Origin: JAEZVV01 sp036652035 | GTDB lineage: Bacteria > Pseudomonadota > Gammaproteobacteria > Burkholderiales > Burkholderiaceae_F | Direction: 5' to 3' | DNA length: 64,000 nt | Assembly: GCA_036652035.1 (NCBI GenBank) | Contig: JAVVWR010000004.1 | Coordinates: forward strand, 1 to 64,000 | In this document: piece by piece, positions 26,075 to 35,400 of the stretch | Position numbering within the stretch: the first letter of the stretch is position 1 | Layout of the letters: each line of letters begins with the position of its first letter | Notes under the pieces: model-generated | The model's input: the letters and a program-made list of their open reading frames with translations, nothing else | Told to the model about the DNA's origin: nothing | Databases searched by the model: none | Program-made: the position numbers and the translations under genes

Positions 26075-26992
26075 TCAGGGCAGGGGAACGGACTGGATCA
26101 GCTGCGCCACCAGTTCGCGCCCGGCGAGCACGCGGCCGCCACGCTCGGCGCCGCGCAGGCGGTGACCGGCTACGGCGGGCAGTACGTTCTGCACGTCTTC
26201 AGGAATGACGTGGCCGCGGCCGTCGAACCAGGCCCAGGCGCGCGCCGCGGCGAGCAGCGACAAACCGGCGCGCGGGCTTAAACCCTCCGCATAGGCTGCG
26301 GTGCGGGTGACGGCGAGCAAGGCCTGGACATAGTCGAGCAGCGCGGCCGAGACATGGACCTGGGCCGCGAGCGCCTGGGCGGCCAGCAGGTCGGCGGGCT
26401 TGGCTTGCGCCGACAGGCGCTTCAAGAGATCGCGCCGCGGCTGGCCTTCGAGCAGCGCCCGTTCGGCCGCGCGGTCGGGGTAGCCAAGGCTGATGCACAT
26501 CAGGAAGCGGTCGAGCTGCGACTCGGGCAGCGGGAAGGTGCCGACCTGATGCTGCGGGTTCTGGGTGGCGATCACGAAGAAAGGCTGCGGCAGCGCGCGG
26601 GTGCGGCCGTCGACCGAGACCTGGCCTTCTTCCATCGCCTCAAGCAGCGAGCTCTGAGTCTTGGGGCTGGCGCGGTTGATCTCGTCGGCGAGCAAGACCT
26701 CGGTGAAGACCGGGCCGGGGTGAAACACGAAACCCGAGGTGGCGCGATCGAACACGGAAACCCCGATCACGTCCGCGGGCAGAAGGTCAGCGGTGAACTG
26801 GATGCGGCGAAAGGGCAGGCCAAGCGAGATCGCCATCGCGTGAGCGAGCGTGGTCTTGCCAACGCCCGGCAGGTCCTCGATCAGAAGATGGCCGCCGGCA
26901 AGAAGGCAGGTGAGGCTCTGGCGAATCTGTAGCTCTTTGCCGACGATCACGGTGCTGATCTGGCTGGCAGTCGCGCGGAATTTCTCTAACAT
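26075..26992 (-). CDS. moxR: MoxR-family AAA+ ATPase
   Basis: This 305-aa cytoplasmic ATPase is the first gene of the moxR-DUF58-transglutaminase-mltB unit. Walker A GVGKTT is at residues 43-48 and Walker B VLLADEINRASPKTQSSLL at about 100-118. Sensor 1 appears in FFVIATQNP, and the arginine-finger region is SQLDRFLMCISLGYPDR. The C-terminal lid contains YAEGLSPRAGLSLL. Length and motifs match the MoxR proper subfamily. Such ATPases act as chaperone-like assembly factors for partners encoded next to them. The start ATG (26992) is only 34 bases from the divergent deacetylase gene, so both promoters must overlap in a very short space. Confidence 0.93.
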   Translation of the reverse strand: MLEKFRATASQISTVIVGKELQIRQSLTCLLAGGHLLIEDLPGVGKTTLAHAMAISLGLPFRRIQFTADLLPADVIGVSVFDRATSGFVFHPGPVFTEVLLADEINRASPKTQSSLLEAMEEGQVSVDGRTRALPQPFFVIATQNPQHQVGTFPLPESQLDRFLMCISLGYPDRAAERALLEGQPRRDLLKRLSAQAKPADLLAAQALAAQVHVSAALLDYVQALLAVTRTAAYAEGLSPRAGLSLLAAARAWAWFDGRGHVIPEDVQNVLPAVAGHRLRGAERGGRVLAGRELVAQLIQSVPLP

Positions 26993-27026
26993 TAGGGGAA
27001 AGCCTGCAAAGGGCGGGGCAGAGACG

Positions 27027-28108
27027 ATGATACAGACCGGGTTCTTTACGCACGCGTCTTGTGCGACCCATGAAATGGGGTCTTGGCACCCTGAAAGTCC
27101 GGAGCGTCTGGCGGCGATCCAGGATCAGTTGATTGCGTCGGGGATCGCGTCGCATCTCGAGCATTTCGACGCTCCCGCGGCCGGGCTCGATGACGTCGCC
27201 CGCGTCCACCACCGCGCTTACATCGACAAGCTGGTGGCGAGCGTGCCCTTGCAGGGCTACTGGCCGGTCGATCCCGACACCACGATGAACGTCCACACGC
27301 TCAAGGCGGCGCTGCACGCCGCGGGCGCGGTGATCGACGCGACCGATCGGGTGATCAATGGCGAGCTCGCCAACGCCTTCTGTTCGGTGCGCCCGCCCGG
27401 CCATCACGCGCGGCCCAAGGCGGCGATGGGCTTTTGCTTCTTCAACAACATTGCAATCGCGGTGCGGCACGCGATCGAGGTGCGCGGCTTGAAGCGGGTG
27501 GCGGTGGTCGACTTCGACGTGCATCACGGCAATGGCACCGAAGAGATTCTCGCCAACGATCCGCGGGTGCTGATGGTCAGCTTCTTCCAGCATCCCTTCT
27601 TCCCCTATAGCGGCGCCGAGGACCCCGCGCCCAACATGCTCAACTCGCCGCTGCCCGCCGGCAGCAAGGGCGAGGTCGTGCGCGAGCTGGTCGATGCGAT
27701 CTGGGTGCCGCGGCTCGACCAATTCCGGCCCGAGATGATCTTCATCTCGGCCGGTTTTGACGCCCACCGCGAAGACGACCTTGGCCAGATGGGGCTGGTC
27801 GAATCCGACTACGCCTTCATCACCCGCCGCCTGATGGAAGTGGCTGACCGCCATGCCCAGGGCCGCATCGTCAGCACGCTTGAAGGCGGCTACAACCTGT
27901 CGTCGCTCGCTCGCAGCGTGGTGGCGCANNNNNNNNNNNNNNNNNNNNNNNNNNNNNNNNNNNNNNNNNNNNNNNNNNNNNNNNNNNNNNNNNNNNNNNN
28001 NNNNNNNNNNNNNNNNNNNNNNNNNNNNGCACGCTTGAAGGCGGCTACAACCTGTCGTCGCTCGCTCGCAGCGTGGTGGCGCACGTCAAGACGCTGGCGC
28101 AGCTATAG
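27027..28108 (+). CDS. Histone-deacetylase-family amidohydrolase
   Basis: The coordinates include assembly gap 3. With 155 artefactual bases removed it is a 308-aa protein ending SVVAHVKTLAQL. It is a zinc-dependent class II HDAC-like enzyme of bacterial type. The motifs are RPPGHHA (residues 122-128, catalytic His pair), VDFDVHHGNGTE (161-172, zinc Asp and His), FISAGFDAHREDDLGQM (second zinc Asp) and LEGGYNL. Bacterial members deacetylate small substrates such as acetylpolyamines or acetylated amino compounds, and some act on acetyl-lysine; the substrate here cannot be told. ATG 27027 is chosen because it begins the conserved TGFFTHASC stretch. It is divergent from moxR and has no clear operon partner. 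Confidence 0.88.
27929..28028. other. Assembly gap 3 (100 N) with duplicated 55-base flanks
   Basis: Bases 27874-27928 recur exactly at 28029-28083. Collapsing them restores the deacetylase-family gene in frame (927 bases) to its stop at 28106-28108. Confidence 0.95.
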
Positions 28109-28138
28109 AGCGCGCATCGCGTGTACGTGCGGTCAGTG

Positions 28139-28309
28139 GTGGCTGAAGGGAAGCATTGGAAGGACAAGCTTGGGGCGGCCCGGCGCAGGGCGATGGCGCC
28201 GCGGGTGTACGCGAGTGCTCCGCACTCGCACGTGCACCCTTGGCGGCAAGGCAAGTTGGAGGTGGCTAAAGGGAAGCATTGGAAGGACGAGCTTGGGGCG
28301 GCCCGGCGC
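28139..28309. repeat. Pair of 48-base direct repeats flanking a hairpin
   Basis: Copies at 28139-28186 and 28262-28309 differ at only two positions. Both begin GTGGCT and end GCGGCCCGGCGC. Between them is a perfect 8-base hairpin, GCGAGTGC-TCC-GCACTCGC (28211-28229). The block lies just after the deacetylase gene and ends at a G8 run (28321-28328). It resembles a REP/BIME-type intergenic repeat. I see no open reading frame or transposase in it. Confidence 0.7.
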
Positions 28310-28343
28310 TCGTCCTTGATGGGGGGGGCAGGGGAGCGCGGGT

Positions 28344-28667
28344 TCAATCGACCAGGTTGGTGTGGCCCAATAGTTTGACGAACTCGCGCTTGATCAAGGT
28401 ATCCGAAATGAAGAAGACCGTGACGCGCTGGTCGATTTCGGTAAAGGCGGCGCGGTAATTGATGCTGTGTTTGAGAACGATCTTGTACTCGTGGATCGGG
28501 TGGCCGTTGCGCTGGAGGTGGTAGGCCGTTTTGATCTTGTGGGGACGGTGCCGAAGAATTTCCGGCAAGGCGTGGCGAACGTTGTCGCGCACCTCGGCTT
28601 CGGTCGCGGCGAAGCGGCGGAAGAACTGGTCGATGTGGCGGTTGCTCTCAATCGTGACCTCGAGCAT
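28344..28667 (-). CDS. Small hypothetical protein, possibly RelE-like fold
   Basis: This 107-aa basic soluble protein begins MLEVTIESNRHIDQFF and ends KREFVKLLGHTNLVD. ATG 28667 is preferred over an upstream in-frame ATG because the upstream residues are low-complexity and the codon pattern changes. The C-terminal half (HEYKIVLKH, YRAAFTEIDQRVTVFFISD) resembles the beta-strand order of RelE/Gp49-type proteins, but this is only a visual impression. No antitoxin gene is adjacent on the same strand. It is divergent from the enoyl-CoA hydratase gene, with 169 bases between. I do not recognise the family with confidence. Confidence 0.6.
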   Translation of the reverse strand: MLEVTIESNRHIDQFFRRFAATEAEVRDNVRHALPEILRHRPHKIKTAYHLQRNGHPIHEYKIVLKHSINYRAAFTEIDQRVTVFFISDTLIKREFVKLLGHTNLVD

Positions 28668-28836
28668 GGCGTCTCCTCGGGTGGCGGTGCGGCTCGGTTC
28701 AAGCGGCACTGTATCGGGATCGCGAGAGGAACCGCATGCGAGCGGTGGTGCGGTGTTGTGGCATTGGCTCACGCTGGGCGACGCCGGTCGCCTCGGCGGC
28801 AGATGACAGGTGCTCATTCATTCTGGAGAAGGCGTC

Positions 28837-29643
28837 ATGAACGCAGTACCAACGACCGCAGTCGATCCCTATGTCTTGAGCTCACGCGAGGGCGGGGTGC
28901 TCACGCTCACGCTCAACCGCCCGGCGCAGTTCAATGCGCTCTCGCAAGCCATGATGGCGGCGCTGATTGCCGCGCTTGATGCAGTGGCGGCCGACGAAAC
29001 GGTGCGGGTGGTGGTGATCGCGGGGGCCGGCAAGGCCTTTTGCGCCGGGCACGACTTGAAGCAGATGCAGGCCAATCCTTCGCTGGCTTACTACCAGGGG
29101 CTGTTTGGCGATTGCAGCCGGCTGATGCTGCGAATCCAATCGCTGCCGCAGCCGGTGATCGCCCGCGTTCACGGCATTGCCACCGCGGCGGGCTGCCAGC
29201 TGGTGGCGATGTGCGACCTCGCGGTCGCAAGCGATAGCGCGAAGTTCGCGGTCAGCGGCATCAAGGTCGGCCTTTTCTGCGCCACGCCCGGCGTGGCGCT
29301 TTCCCGCAACCTGGGCCGCAAGCAGGCTTTCGAGATGCTGGTGACGGGAGAGTTCATCACGGCCGATCAAGCGCTCGAGCGTGGCCTTGTCAACCGCGTG
29401 GTTCCGGCCGACCGCCTCGATGCCGCAGTGGCGGAACTGACTGCGGCGATCGTCGCCAAGCCCGGGGTAGCGATCGCGCTGGGCAAGGGCCTTTTCTACC
29501 AGCAGCTGGAGATGGGCGTTGGCGCGGCCTACCAGCTCGCCGGTCAGACCATGGCCTGCAATATGATCGATGCGGTCGCTCAGGAAGGTGTGGCGGCTTT
29601 CATCGACAAGCGCCAGCCTCATTGGCCAGCATCGTCGGCCTAG
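28837..29643 (+). CDS. Enoyl-CoA hydratase/isomerase (crotonase family)
   Basis: This 268-aa cytoplasmic crotonase-fold enzyme probably acts in fatty-acid or related acyl-CoA degradation. The oxyanion-hole regions are visible as AGAGKAFCAGHDLKQMQ (about residues 65-81) and HGIATAAGCQLVAMCDLAVA (about 112-131). TGEFITADQALERGLVNRVV follows in the C-terminal part. Active-site acidic residues expected of bona fide hydratases are not clearly both present, so an isomerase or another crotonase activity is possible. GGAGAAGG at 28824 supports ATG 28837. It stands alone, followed 86 bases later by a secreted hypothetical gene. Confidence 0.83.
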   Translation: MNAVPTTAVDPYVLSSREGGVLTLTLNRPAQFNALSQAMMAALIAALDAVAADETVRVVVIAGAGKAFCAGHDLKQMQANPSLAYYQGLFGDCSRLMLRIQSLPQPVIARVHGIATAAGCQLVAMCDLAVASDSAKFAVSGIKVGLFCATPGVALSRNLGRKQAFEMLVTGEFITADQALERGLVNRVVPADRLDAAVAELTAAIVAKPGVAIALGKGLFYQQLEMGVGAAYQLAGQTMACNMIDAVAQEGVAAFIDKRQPHWPASSA

Positions 29644-29728
29644 GCCGGCCAGGCTGGCGCGGCACCCAAGCAGTCCGATCCGAATTCGCGGTCACTGAGG
29701 TGGCCCGCGTCACCTGGTGGAGGCCTTC

Positions 29729-30253
29729 ATGCTGACTCGTTTCCTAGACCGTCGCTTCGCCCTGGTTTTTGTATTCGTGGCGCCCGCCGCCTGGGCGCAG
29801 ACCGCCGCGCCCGCCGCTGCAAGTTTTGATCGATTCAAGTCACTCGCGGGCGACTGGGTCGATGCCGATGGCGCTTTCGGTACCCGGGGCAAGGTGGCGG
29901 CGACCTACCGCATCACCGGCGCGGGCAGCGCCGTGGTCGAACGCTTGATGCCCGATACGCCCAACGAGATGACCACCGTCTATCACAAGGACGGCGACGA
30001 CCTGGCTCTCACCCATTACTGCGCCGCCGGCAACCAGCCGCGCATGCGAGCCAGGAAGGTCGAGGGCCCGGTGGTCGATTTCGCTTTCGATGGCGGCAGC
30101 AACTTCGATCCGGCGCGCGACATGCACATGCACAGTGCCCGGATCGAATTCGTCTCACCCGACGAAATCCGCCAGACCTGGCAGTCGTGGAACCAGGGCG
30201 CGCCTGCCGGCCATGCACCGAGCTTTCGGCTGATTCGCAAGCGGGGGGAGTGA
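29729..30253 (+). CDS. Secreted hypothetical protein
   Basis: This 174-aa protein has a signal peptide (LTRFLDRRFALVFVFVAPAA, cleavage after AWA). A single beta-rich domain follows: SLAGDWVDADGAFGTRGKVAATY, a VVERLMPDTPNEMTTVYH stretch, LTHYCAAGNQPRMRA and EIRQTWQSWNQG. The order suggests a lipocalin or DUF1579-like barrel in the periplasm, but I cannot place it securely. GGAGG at 29719 with seven-base spacing fixes ATG 29729 over the upstream GTG. There is no operon partner within reach: recD converges from the other side after 220 empty bases. Confidence 0.7.
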   Translation: MLTRFLDRRFALVFVFVAPAAWAQTAAPAAASFDRFKSLAGDWVDADGAFGTRGKVAATYRITGAGSAVVERLMPDTPNEMTTVYHKDGDDLALTHYCAAGNQPRMRARKVEGPVVDFAFDGGSNFDPARDMHMHSARIEFVSPDEIRQTWQSWNQGAPAGHAPSFRLIRKRGE

Positions 30254-30473
30254 AGCGAGTGCTCTGCGCGGCGTCGTTCATTGAGCGCGACACATCTCGT
30301 CGCTGCGGGGCGGCACGAAGCCATGTCTGGGTCAACGCTTTGGTGTCGCACGAGGGTGTTGGCGCCAACCGAATTTTGAACACTCCGAACACCGGCGGCC
30401 CCGCCACTGCTGGCTGGGCGCTGGGAGGGGCTGCGGCGTGGGGCGGGAAGCGGGGCGGACCCGGATCGCCGTT

Positions 30474-32489
30474 TCAGTTGTTCGATGGCAATAATCCGCC
30501 CGCCAGCAGTCCCCCGCTACGAACGACGCGCTGTGCCACGGCCTGAATCAGCATGCCGTCCGCCGGTGTGGCGAGCGTGAAGCGGTCGCGTGCGCGGGTG
30601 ATGCCGGTGTAGACCAGTTCGCGGGTGAGGATGGGGTTGGCGCGCTCGGGCAGGATCAGCACGGCATGGTTGAACTCCGAGCCTTGCGACTTGTGCACCG
30701 TCATGGCGAACACCGTTTCCACCGCGCGCAGGCGGCTGGGCAGGATCCAGCGGATGGCGCCGCTGCCGTCACTGGCGGGAAAGGCGACCCGGGTCACCGC
30801 CTTGCCCTCGTGCGGCAGGCTGAGCGTGATGCCGATGTCGCCGTTCATGAGCCCCAGCCCGTAATCGTTGGCGGTGACCAGCACGGGGCGGCCCAGGTAC
30901 CACTCGCCGCGCTCGGCCGGAATCAGTCCGGCGCGGGCGAGCAGGGATTCAACCCGCGTGTTGATGCCTTCCACGCCTTGCGGGCCGCGGCGCAGGGCGC
31001 ACAAGACCTGGAACTGGCCATAGGCGGCGATGACCTGACGGGCCCAGGCGTCGTGGGATTCGCGCGAGGCCTGGGCTGACGGAACCTGCGCATGGAGAAG
31101 CTCCAGGTACTGCCGGTAGCCCGGGACTCCGGACGGCGCATCGCCTCCCAGCAAGAGGCGGTTGATCGCATCGGGTTCATCCAGGCGCAGGCAGGCCAGA
31201 TCCTTGGCGCCCGATTTCAGCGTGGCCAGGGCGAGCGTCGCGTCGCCCGCGTTGACGGCGGCCGCCAAGCGACCGATGCCGCTGGCCGCGCCAAAGCGGT
31301 GACTCACGCGCAGCTTGGTGATGGCCTGGTCAAGCGCCGTGCCGCTGGCGTCGAGATGGGCCGCCGGCAGGGTTTCGCCAGCGGTGGCGGCAATCCACTC
31401 GGCGGTGGTGGCGGTGTAATGCCCGGCGTCGGCGCGTCGGCACAGGTCGCCGAGCACGGCGCCCGCTTCCACCGACGCGAGCTGGTCCTTGTCGCCGAGC
31501 AGGATGAGCCGCGCGTCCTGGGGCAGTGCGCTGACCACGGCCGCCATCATTTCGAGGTCCAGCATCGAGGCTTCGTCGATCACCAGCACGTCGAGCGCGA
31601 GCGGGTGTGCGGCGTTATGGCGGAAGTGACGCGTATCGGGCCGGCTCCCGAGCAGCCGGTGCACGGTGGTGACGTGAGTGGGGATGGCCGAACGCAACTC
31701 TTCGGCGCGGGCGAGGCCCCCCAGTGACAGTGTTGCCACCGCGCCGGCAATCGACTCGTTAAGTCGGGCCGCGGCCTTGCCCGTGGGCGCGGCGAGCCGC
31801 ACCCGCAGGGGGTGCCCCGCTTGGCTCAAGGCCAGGTGCTGGAGCACGGCCAGCAGCTTGACCACCGTGGTGGTCTTGCCGGTGCCCGGGCCGCCGGTGA
31901 TGACGGCAAAGCCCTGGCGTGCCGCGAGCGCGCAGGCGAGCTTTTGCCAGTCCAGCGCCTCGCCCGGCTTGAACAGCGCGTCAAGGGCCTGCGCCAGTGC
32001 GGGGAGGTCGGTGTCGTCCAGGCTTGAGCGGCAGGCGCGCGCCTCGATGGCCGCACGGACCGTCTGCTCGTATTGCCAGTAGCGGCGCAGATAGAGGCGG
32101 GTGCCTGCCAGCACCAGGGGAGTGGCGCCCGGACCGTGGCCGACGAGATCGGGGGCGTCGAGTGCCGCCAGCCATTGATGAAGGTCGGACACCGGCAGCT
32201 TTACGGGCGGCAGCGCGGACTCTTCGTCCTGGGGCGGCAGGGCTAGCGCCGCGCCCGCATCGGCGAGTGCGGCTTCCAGTTCGAGGCAGGCGTGCCCGCG
32301 GCCCAGTTGATGGCTGGTGAGCGCCGCCGCCAGGATCAACAAGGGATCGGCATCGGGCGCGTGCTGGGCGAGGAAGGCCGCCAGACTGCGGTCGACTTCG
32401 CGCAGCCAGCCCTGTTCGACCCAGTCGGCGAGGCGAGCGAGCATATCGGCGTGCTGCGAAGGGGGCGGGGCGAGAAAGACGGCGCTCAT
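30474..32489 (-). CDS. recD: Exodeoxyribonuclease V alpha subunit
   Basis: This 671-aa 5'-3' helicase is a subunit of RecBCD, which unwinds and degrades double-strand DNA ends and loads RecA after Chi. Walker A GGPGTGKTTTVVKLLA is near residue 205 and Walker B VLVIDEASMLD near residue 300. The C-terminal SF1 motifs include AMTVHKSQGSEF and VYTGITRAR. Its ATG overlaps the recB stop as ATGA (32486-32489). Length is slightly above E. coli RecD (608 aa). It is the last gene of recC-recB-recD, and the minus-strand unit ends facing a 220-base empty stretch. Confidence 0.95.
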   Translation of the reverse strand: MSAVFLAPPPSQHADMLARLADWVEQGWLREVDRSLAAFLAQHAPDADPLLILAAALTSHQLGRGHACLELEAALADAGAALALPPQDEESALPPVKLPVSDLHQWLAALDAPDLVGHGPGATPLVLAGTRLYLRRYWQYEQTVRAAIEARACRSSLDDTDLPALAQALDALFKPGEALDWQKLACALAARQGFAVITGGPGTGKTTTVVKLLAVLQHLALSQAGHPLRVRLAAPTGKAAARLNESIAGAVATLSLGGLARAEELRSAIPTHVTTVHRLLGSRPDTRHFRHNAAHPLALDVLVIDEASMLDLEMMAAVVSALPQDARLILLGDKDQLASVEAGAVLGDLCRRADAGHYTATTAEWIAATAGETLPAAHLDASGTALDQAITKLRVSHRFGAASGIGRLAAAVNAGDATLALATLKSGAKDLACLRLDEPDAINRLLLGGDAPSGVPGYRQYLELLHAQVPSAQASRESHDAWARQVIAAYGQFQVLCALRRGPQGVEGINTRVESLLARAGLIPAERGEWYLGRPVLVTANDYGLGLMNGDIGITLSLPHEGKAVTRVAFPASDGSGAIRWILPSRLRAVETVFAMTVHKSQGSEFNHAVLILPERANPILTRELVYTGITRARDRFTLATPADGMLIQAVAQRVVRSGGLLAGGLLPSNN

Positions 32490-35400
32490 GCAGGCACCTG
32501 TTCCACGGCGCGCTCGGAGGCGCCGGCAAAGAGTTGATCCAGGGATTCGATCAGCGCGCGGGGGGGCCGTTCGCAGTGCAAGCCGCCGCCTGCGGCATCC
32601 TGCCCGCGCAGGAAGAGGTAGACGGCGCCGCCCAGGTGTCGGTCATAGTCGTAATCCGGCAGACGCTGCTTGAGCAGGCGGTGCAGCGCGAGCAGGTAGA
32701 TCGTGTACTGGAGGTCGTAGCGGTGATCGAGCACGGCCTCGCGCAAGGCGGCGGGGGTGTAGGCCGAAGCGTCCTTGCCGAGCCAGTTCGATTTGTAGTC
32801 GGCCACGTAATACCGGCCCTCGTGCTCGAACACGAGGTCGATGAAGCCCTTCAACATGCCATTGAGGGTTTCGGCCTCCAACGCTGCGCGAGGCGAGCCG
32901 CCCAGGGTATGGGCGCACACCAGTGCGTCGAGGCGCCGGGTGTCGACCTGGCTCGCGCCAAACCAGAACTCCATTTCCACCTGGACGCTGGCCAAGGCGG
33001 CGGGCGCGACCGGGGTGTAGCCGGGGGTGAGCGATGCGAGATCGAGCGGCGCTTGCGACCACTCGAGCAGCCACCGACGCAGCGGCGCAATCCACTGCGG
33101 CCAACCGGCGAGATTGCAGCGCCGCGCCACAAAGTCGTTGAGATCGGTGCGAGCCGCCTCGTCTTCAAAGGCAAAGCCGCGCCGTCCCGCCCATTCCAGC
33201 AAGGCATGCAGAAACGAGCCGGCTTCGGCGCCGCGCGGGAAGTCGTGCAGTCCGCAGCCCGCGTCTGCGCAGGCGGGTTGGAGCAGCGTGGGGCCAGGCG
33301 TGGCGTCGGCCGCTGCGCTTTCAGCGTAGATCTCCTCGGCAGCGCTGGCGGTCAAGCCCGCGTCCTGAGACTCGGCCAGATGCAGTGCGGAGTAGCTGGC
33401 GATCCACCAGCGCGGGCGGCGGGTGGGCAAGGGCGGCTCGCGCAGTGCGCGTTCAGGCGCCGCCGGCGGGGTCCAACACTCGGCGCTGGCTTCGGGCAAG
33501 GGCACTGCAGCGATGTGCTCGGATTCCTCGGCCCAGCGCCCGAATGCCGCCGGGGCGTCGCCCGCGAGATGGTTGAGCGCGTTGTTGCCGATGCCGGCGG
33601 GCGCTCCCACCCACAAGGCGTGGCGGGCGCGGGTCAGCGCCACGTAGAGCTTGCGCAGGTCTTCTTGCAGGCTCTCCTGGTTGGCGCGGGTGATCGCTGC
33701 GCCATCCTTCTTGAGTGCGATTTCCAGCTGGCCCTCATCGTCGTGCCAGAAGACCGGCACCTGAGTCTCCTTAATCTCGCGTCGGCCGATGCCAAAGGGA
33801 AGAAAGACCAGGGGATATTCCAGCCCCTTGGATTTGTGCACGGTGACGACTTTCACCAGTCCTTCGTCGCTTTCGAGACGAACGCGACGGACGTCCTCTT
33901 CGCCCCCCGAATCGCCGCGCGCCTGAGCGAAATGGCGCAGCAAGGCGTGTTCGCCCTCGACGGTGGCGCTCGCCTGCTGCAGCCACTCGGCGAGGTGGAG
34001 CAAATCGGTCAGGCGGCGCTCGTCGCCCGCGGCGCGCAGGCGGGCGGGGACGCCGAAGTCGTGAATCAGCTTGCGCAGCATGGGCAGTACGCCTTGCCGA
34101 CGCCACATCTCGCGGTACTGGCGAAAGCGCAGCACTTCGCCCTCCCAGGCCAGTTCGTCGGCTTGCAGGCGGTCGAGCTCGGCCCAGGGTCGCGCGAGCG
34201 TGGCCGTGGCCAGCGCGGCGCGCACCGCGCGTTCGGCATCGGGTTCGGCGCAGGCGGCCAGCCAGCGCGCCAGGTCGATCGCGACCGCGCTTTGCATGAC
34301 CGAGTCGCGATCCGAGAGGTAGACACTGCGCACGCCGCGCTGGCGCAACTCGCCGCGCACCAGCTCGGCCTCAAAGCCGTTGTTGACCAGGATGGCGATG
34401 TCGGCCGCTTGCACCCTGAGCAGTTCTCCCGAGGCCTGACGGAAACCGGCGTCGGCGGCGCCGAGCAGTCGCACGACCTCGCTCGCACAAGCCGCTGCCA
34501 GATCGGTGCGAGCGGCAGACAGCGAATTTCGCTCAAGCGTCCAAAGCGTCAAGGCCTTGCCGCCGCCCTGGGGGTCTTCCCAGGATTCCTCGCGGCCGTG
34601 TGCGGCCACCGGGTGGAAGGGCAGGGCATTCTGGTTGTCGCGCGTGATGCCAAACGCGCCCCCGCTGCGGGTCTCGGCCTGGTCGAACACATGGTTGACG
34701 GCCGCCACCATGGCGTGGCTTGAGCGATAGTTGGTGCCCAAGGTTGCGTGACGGCCCGTCGTGTCGTGACGCGCGGCGAGGTAGGTGTAGATGTCGCCAC
34801 CTCGAAACGCGTAAATCGCCTGCTTGGGGTCGCCGATCAGGATCAGCGCGGTGTCGGTCGAGTGGCTGGCGACGCCGTAAACCGCATCGAAGATGCGGTA
34901 TTGCAAGGCGTCGGTGTCCTGGAACTCGTCGATCAAGGCCACCGGGAACTGGCTGCGGATGATCTGCGCCAGTTCCGCGCCGTTGGGCCCGGACAACGCG
35001 CGATCGAGTCCGGTGAGCAATTCATTGAAACCCATTTGCGCGCGGGTTTGCTGCTCGGTCGCGTAACGCTCGGCGAACCAGCGCGCGGCGTGGGCCATCA
35101 CCCGGTCTTTGCCCTCAGGCAGGGAGGCAAGCTCGGCCTTCAGCGTGAGCATCGCGTCGAGTGCGGGGTGCGCGGGCGGATCCCCCACTTTCCAGGCTTC
35201 TTTCAGACCCGCTGGAGTGAGGCGGGTCCAGCCCGTGCTCTTGTCTTCCAGGGGAGTCGCAGCGTCGCCCTCCGACCAGGCACGCAGGGCGTCGATCCAG
35301 GGCGTGAAATAGCGCGCTTGCAGCTTCCTGCCATCGACCAACTTCTGGTCAACGGCGGCTTGCAGCAAGGCGCGCAATTGCTCGGCCCAGCCCACGTCGT

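Noticed and set aside
32560..32570. G7 run inside recB as a phase-variation site
   Set aside because: The tract is short and recB is a housekeeping gene; runs of this length are expected by chance in GC-rich DNA.
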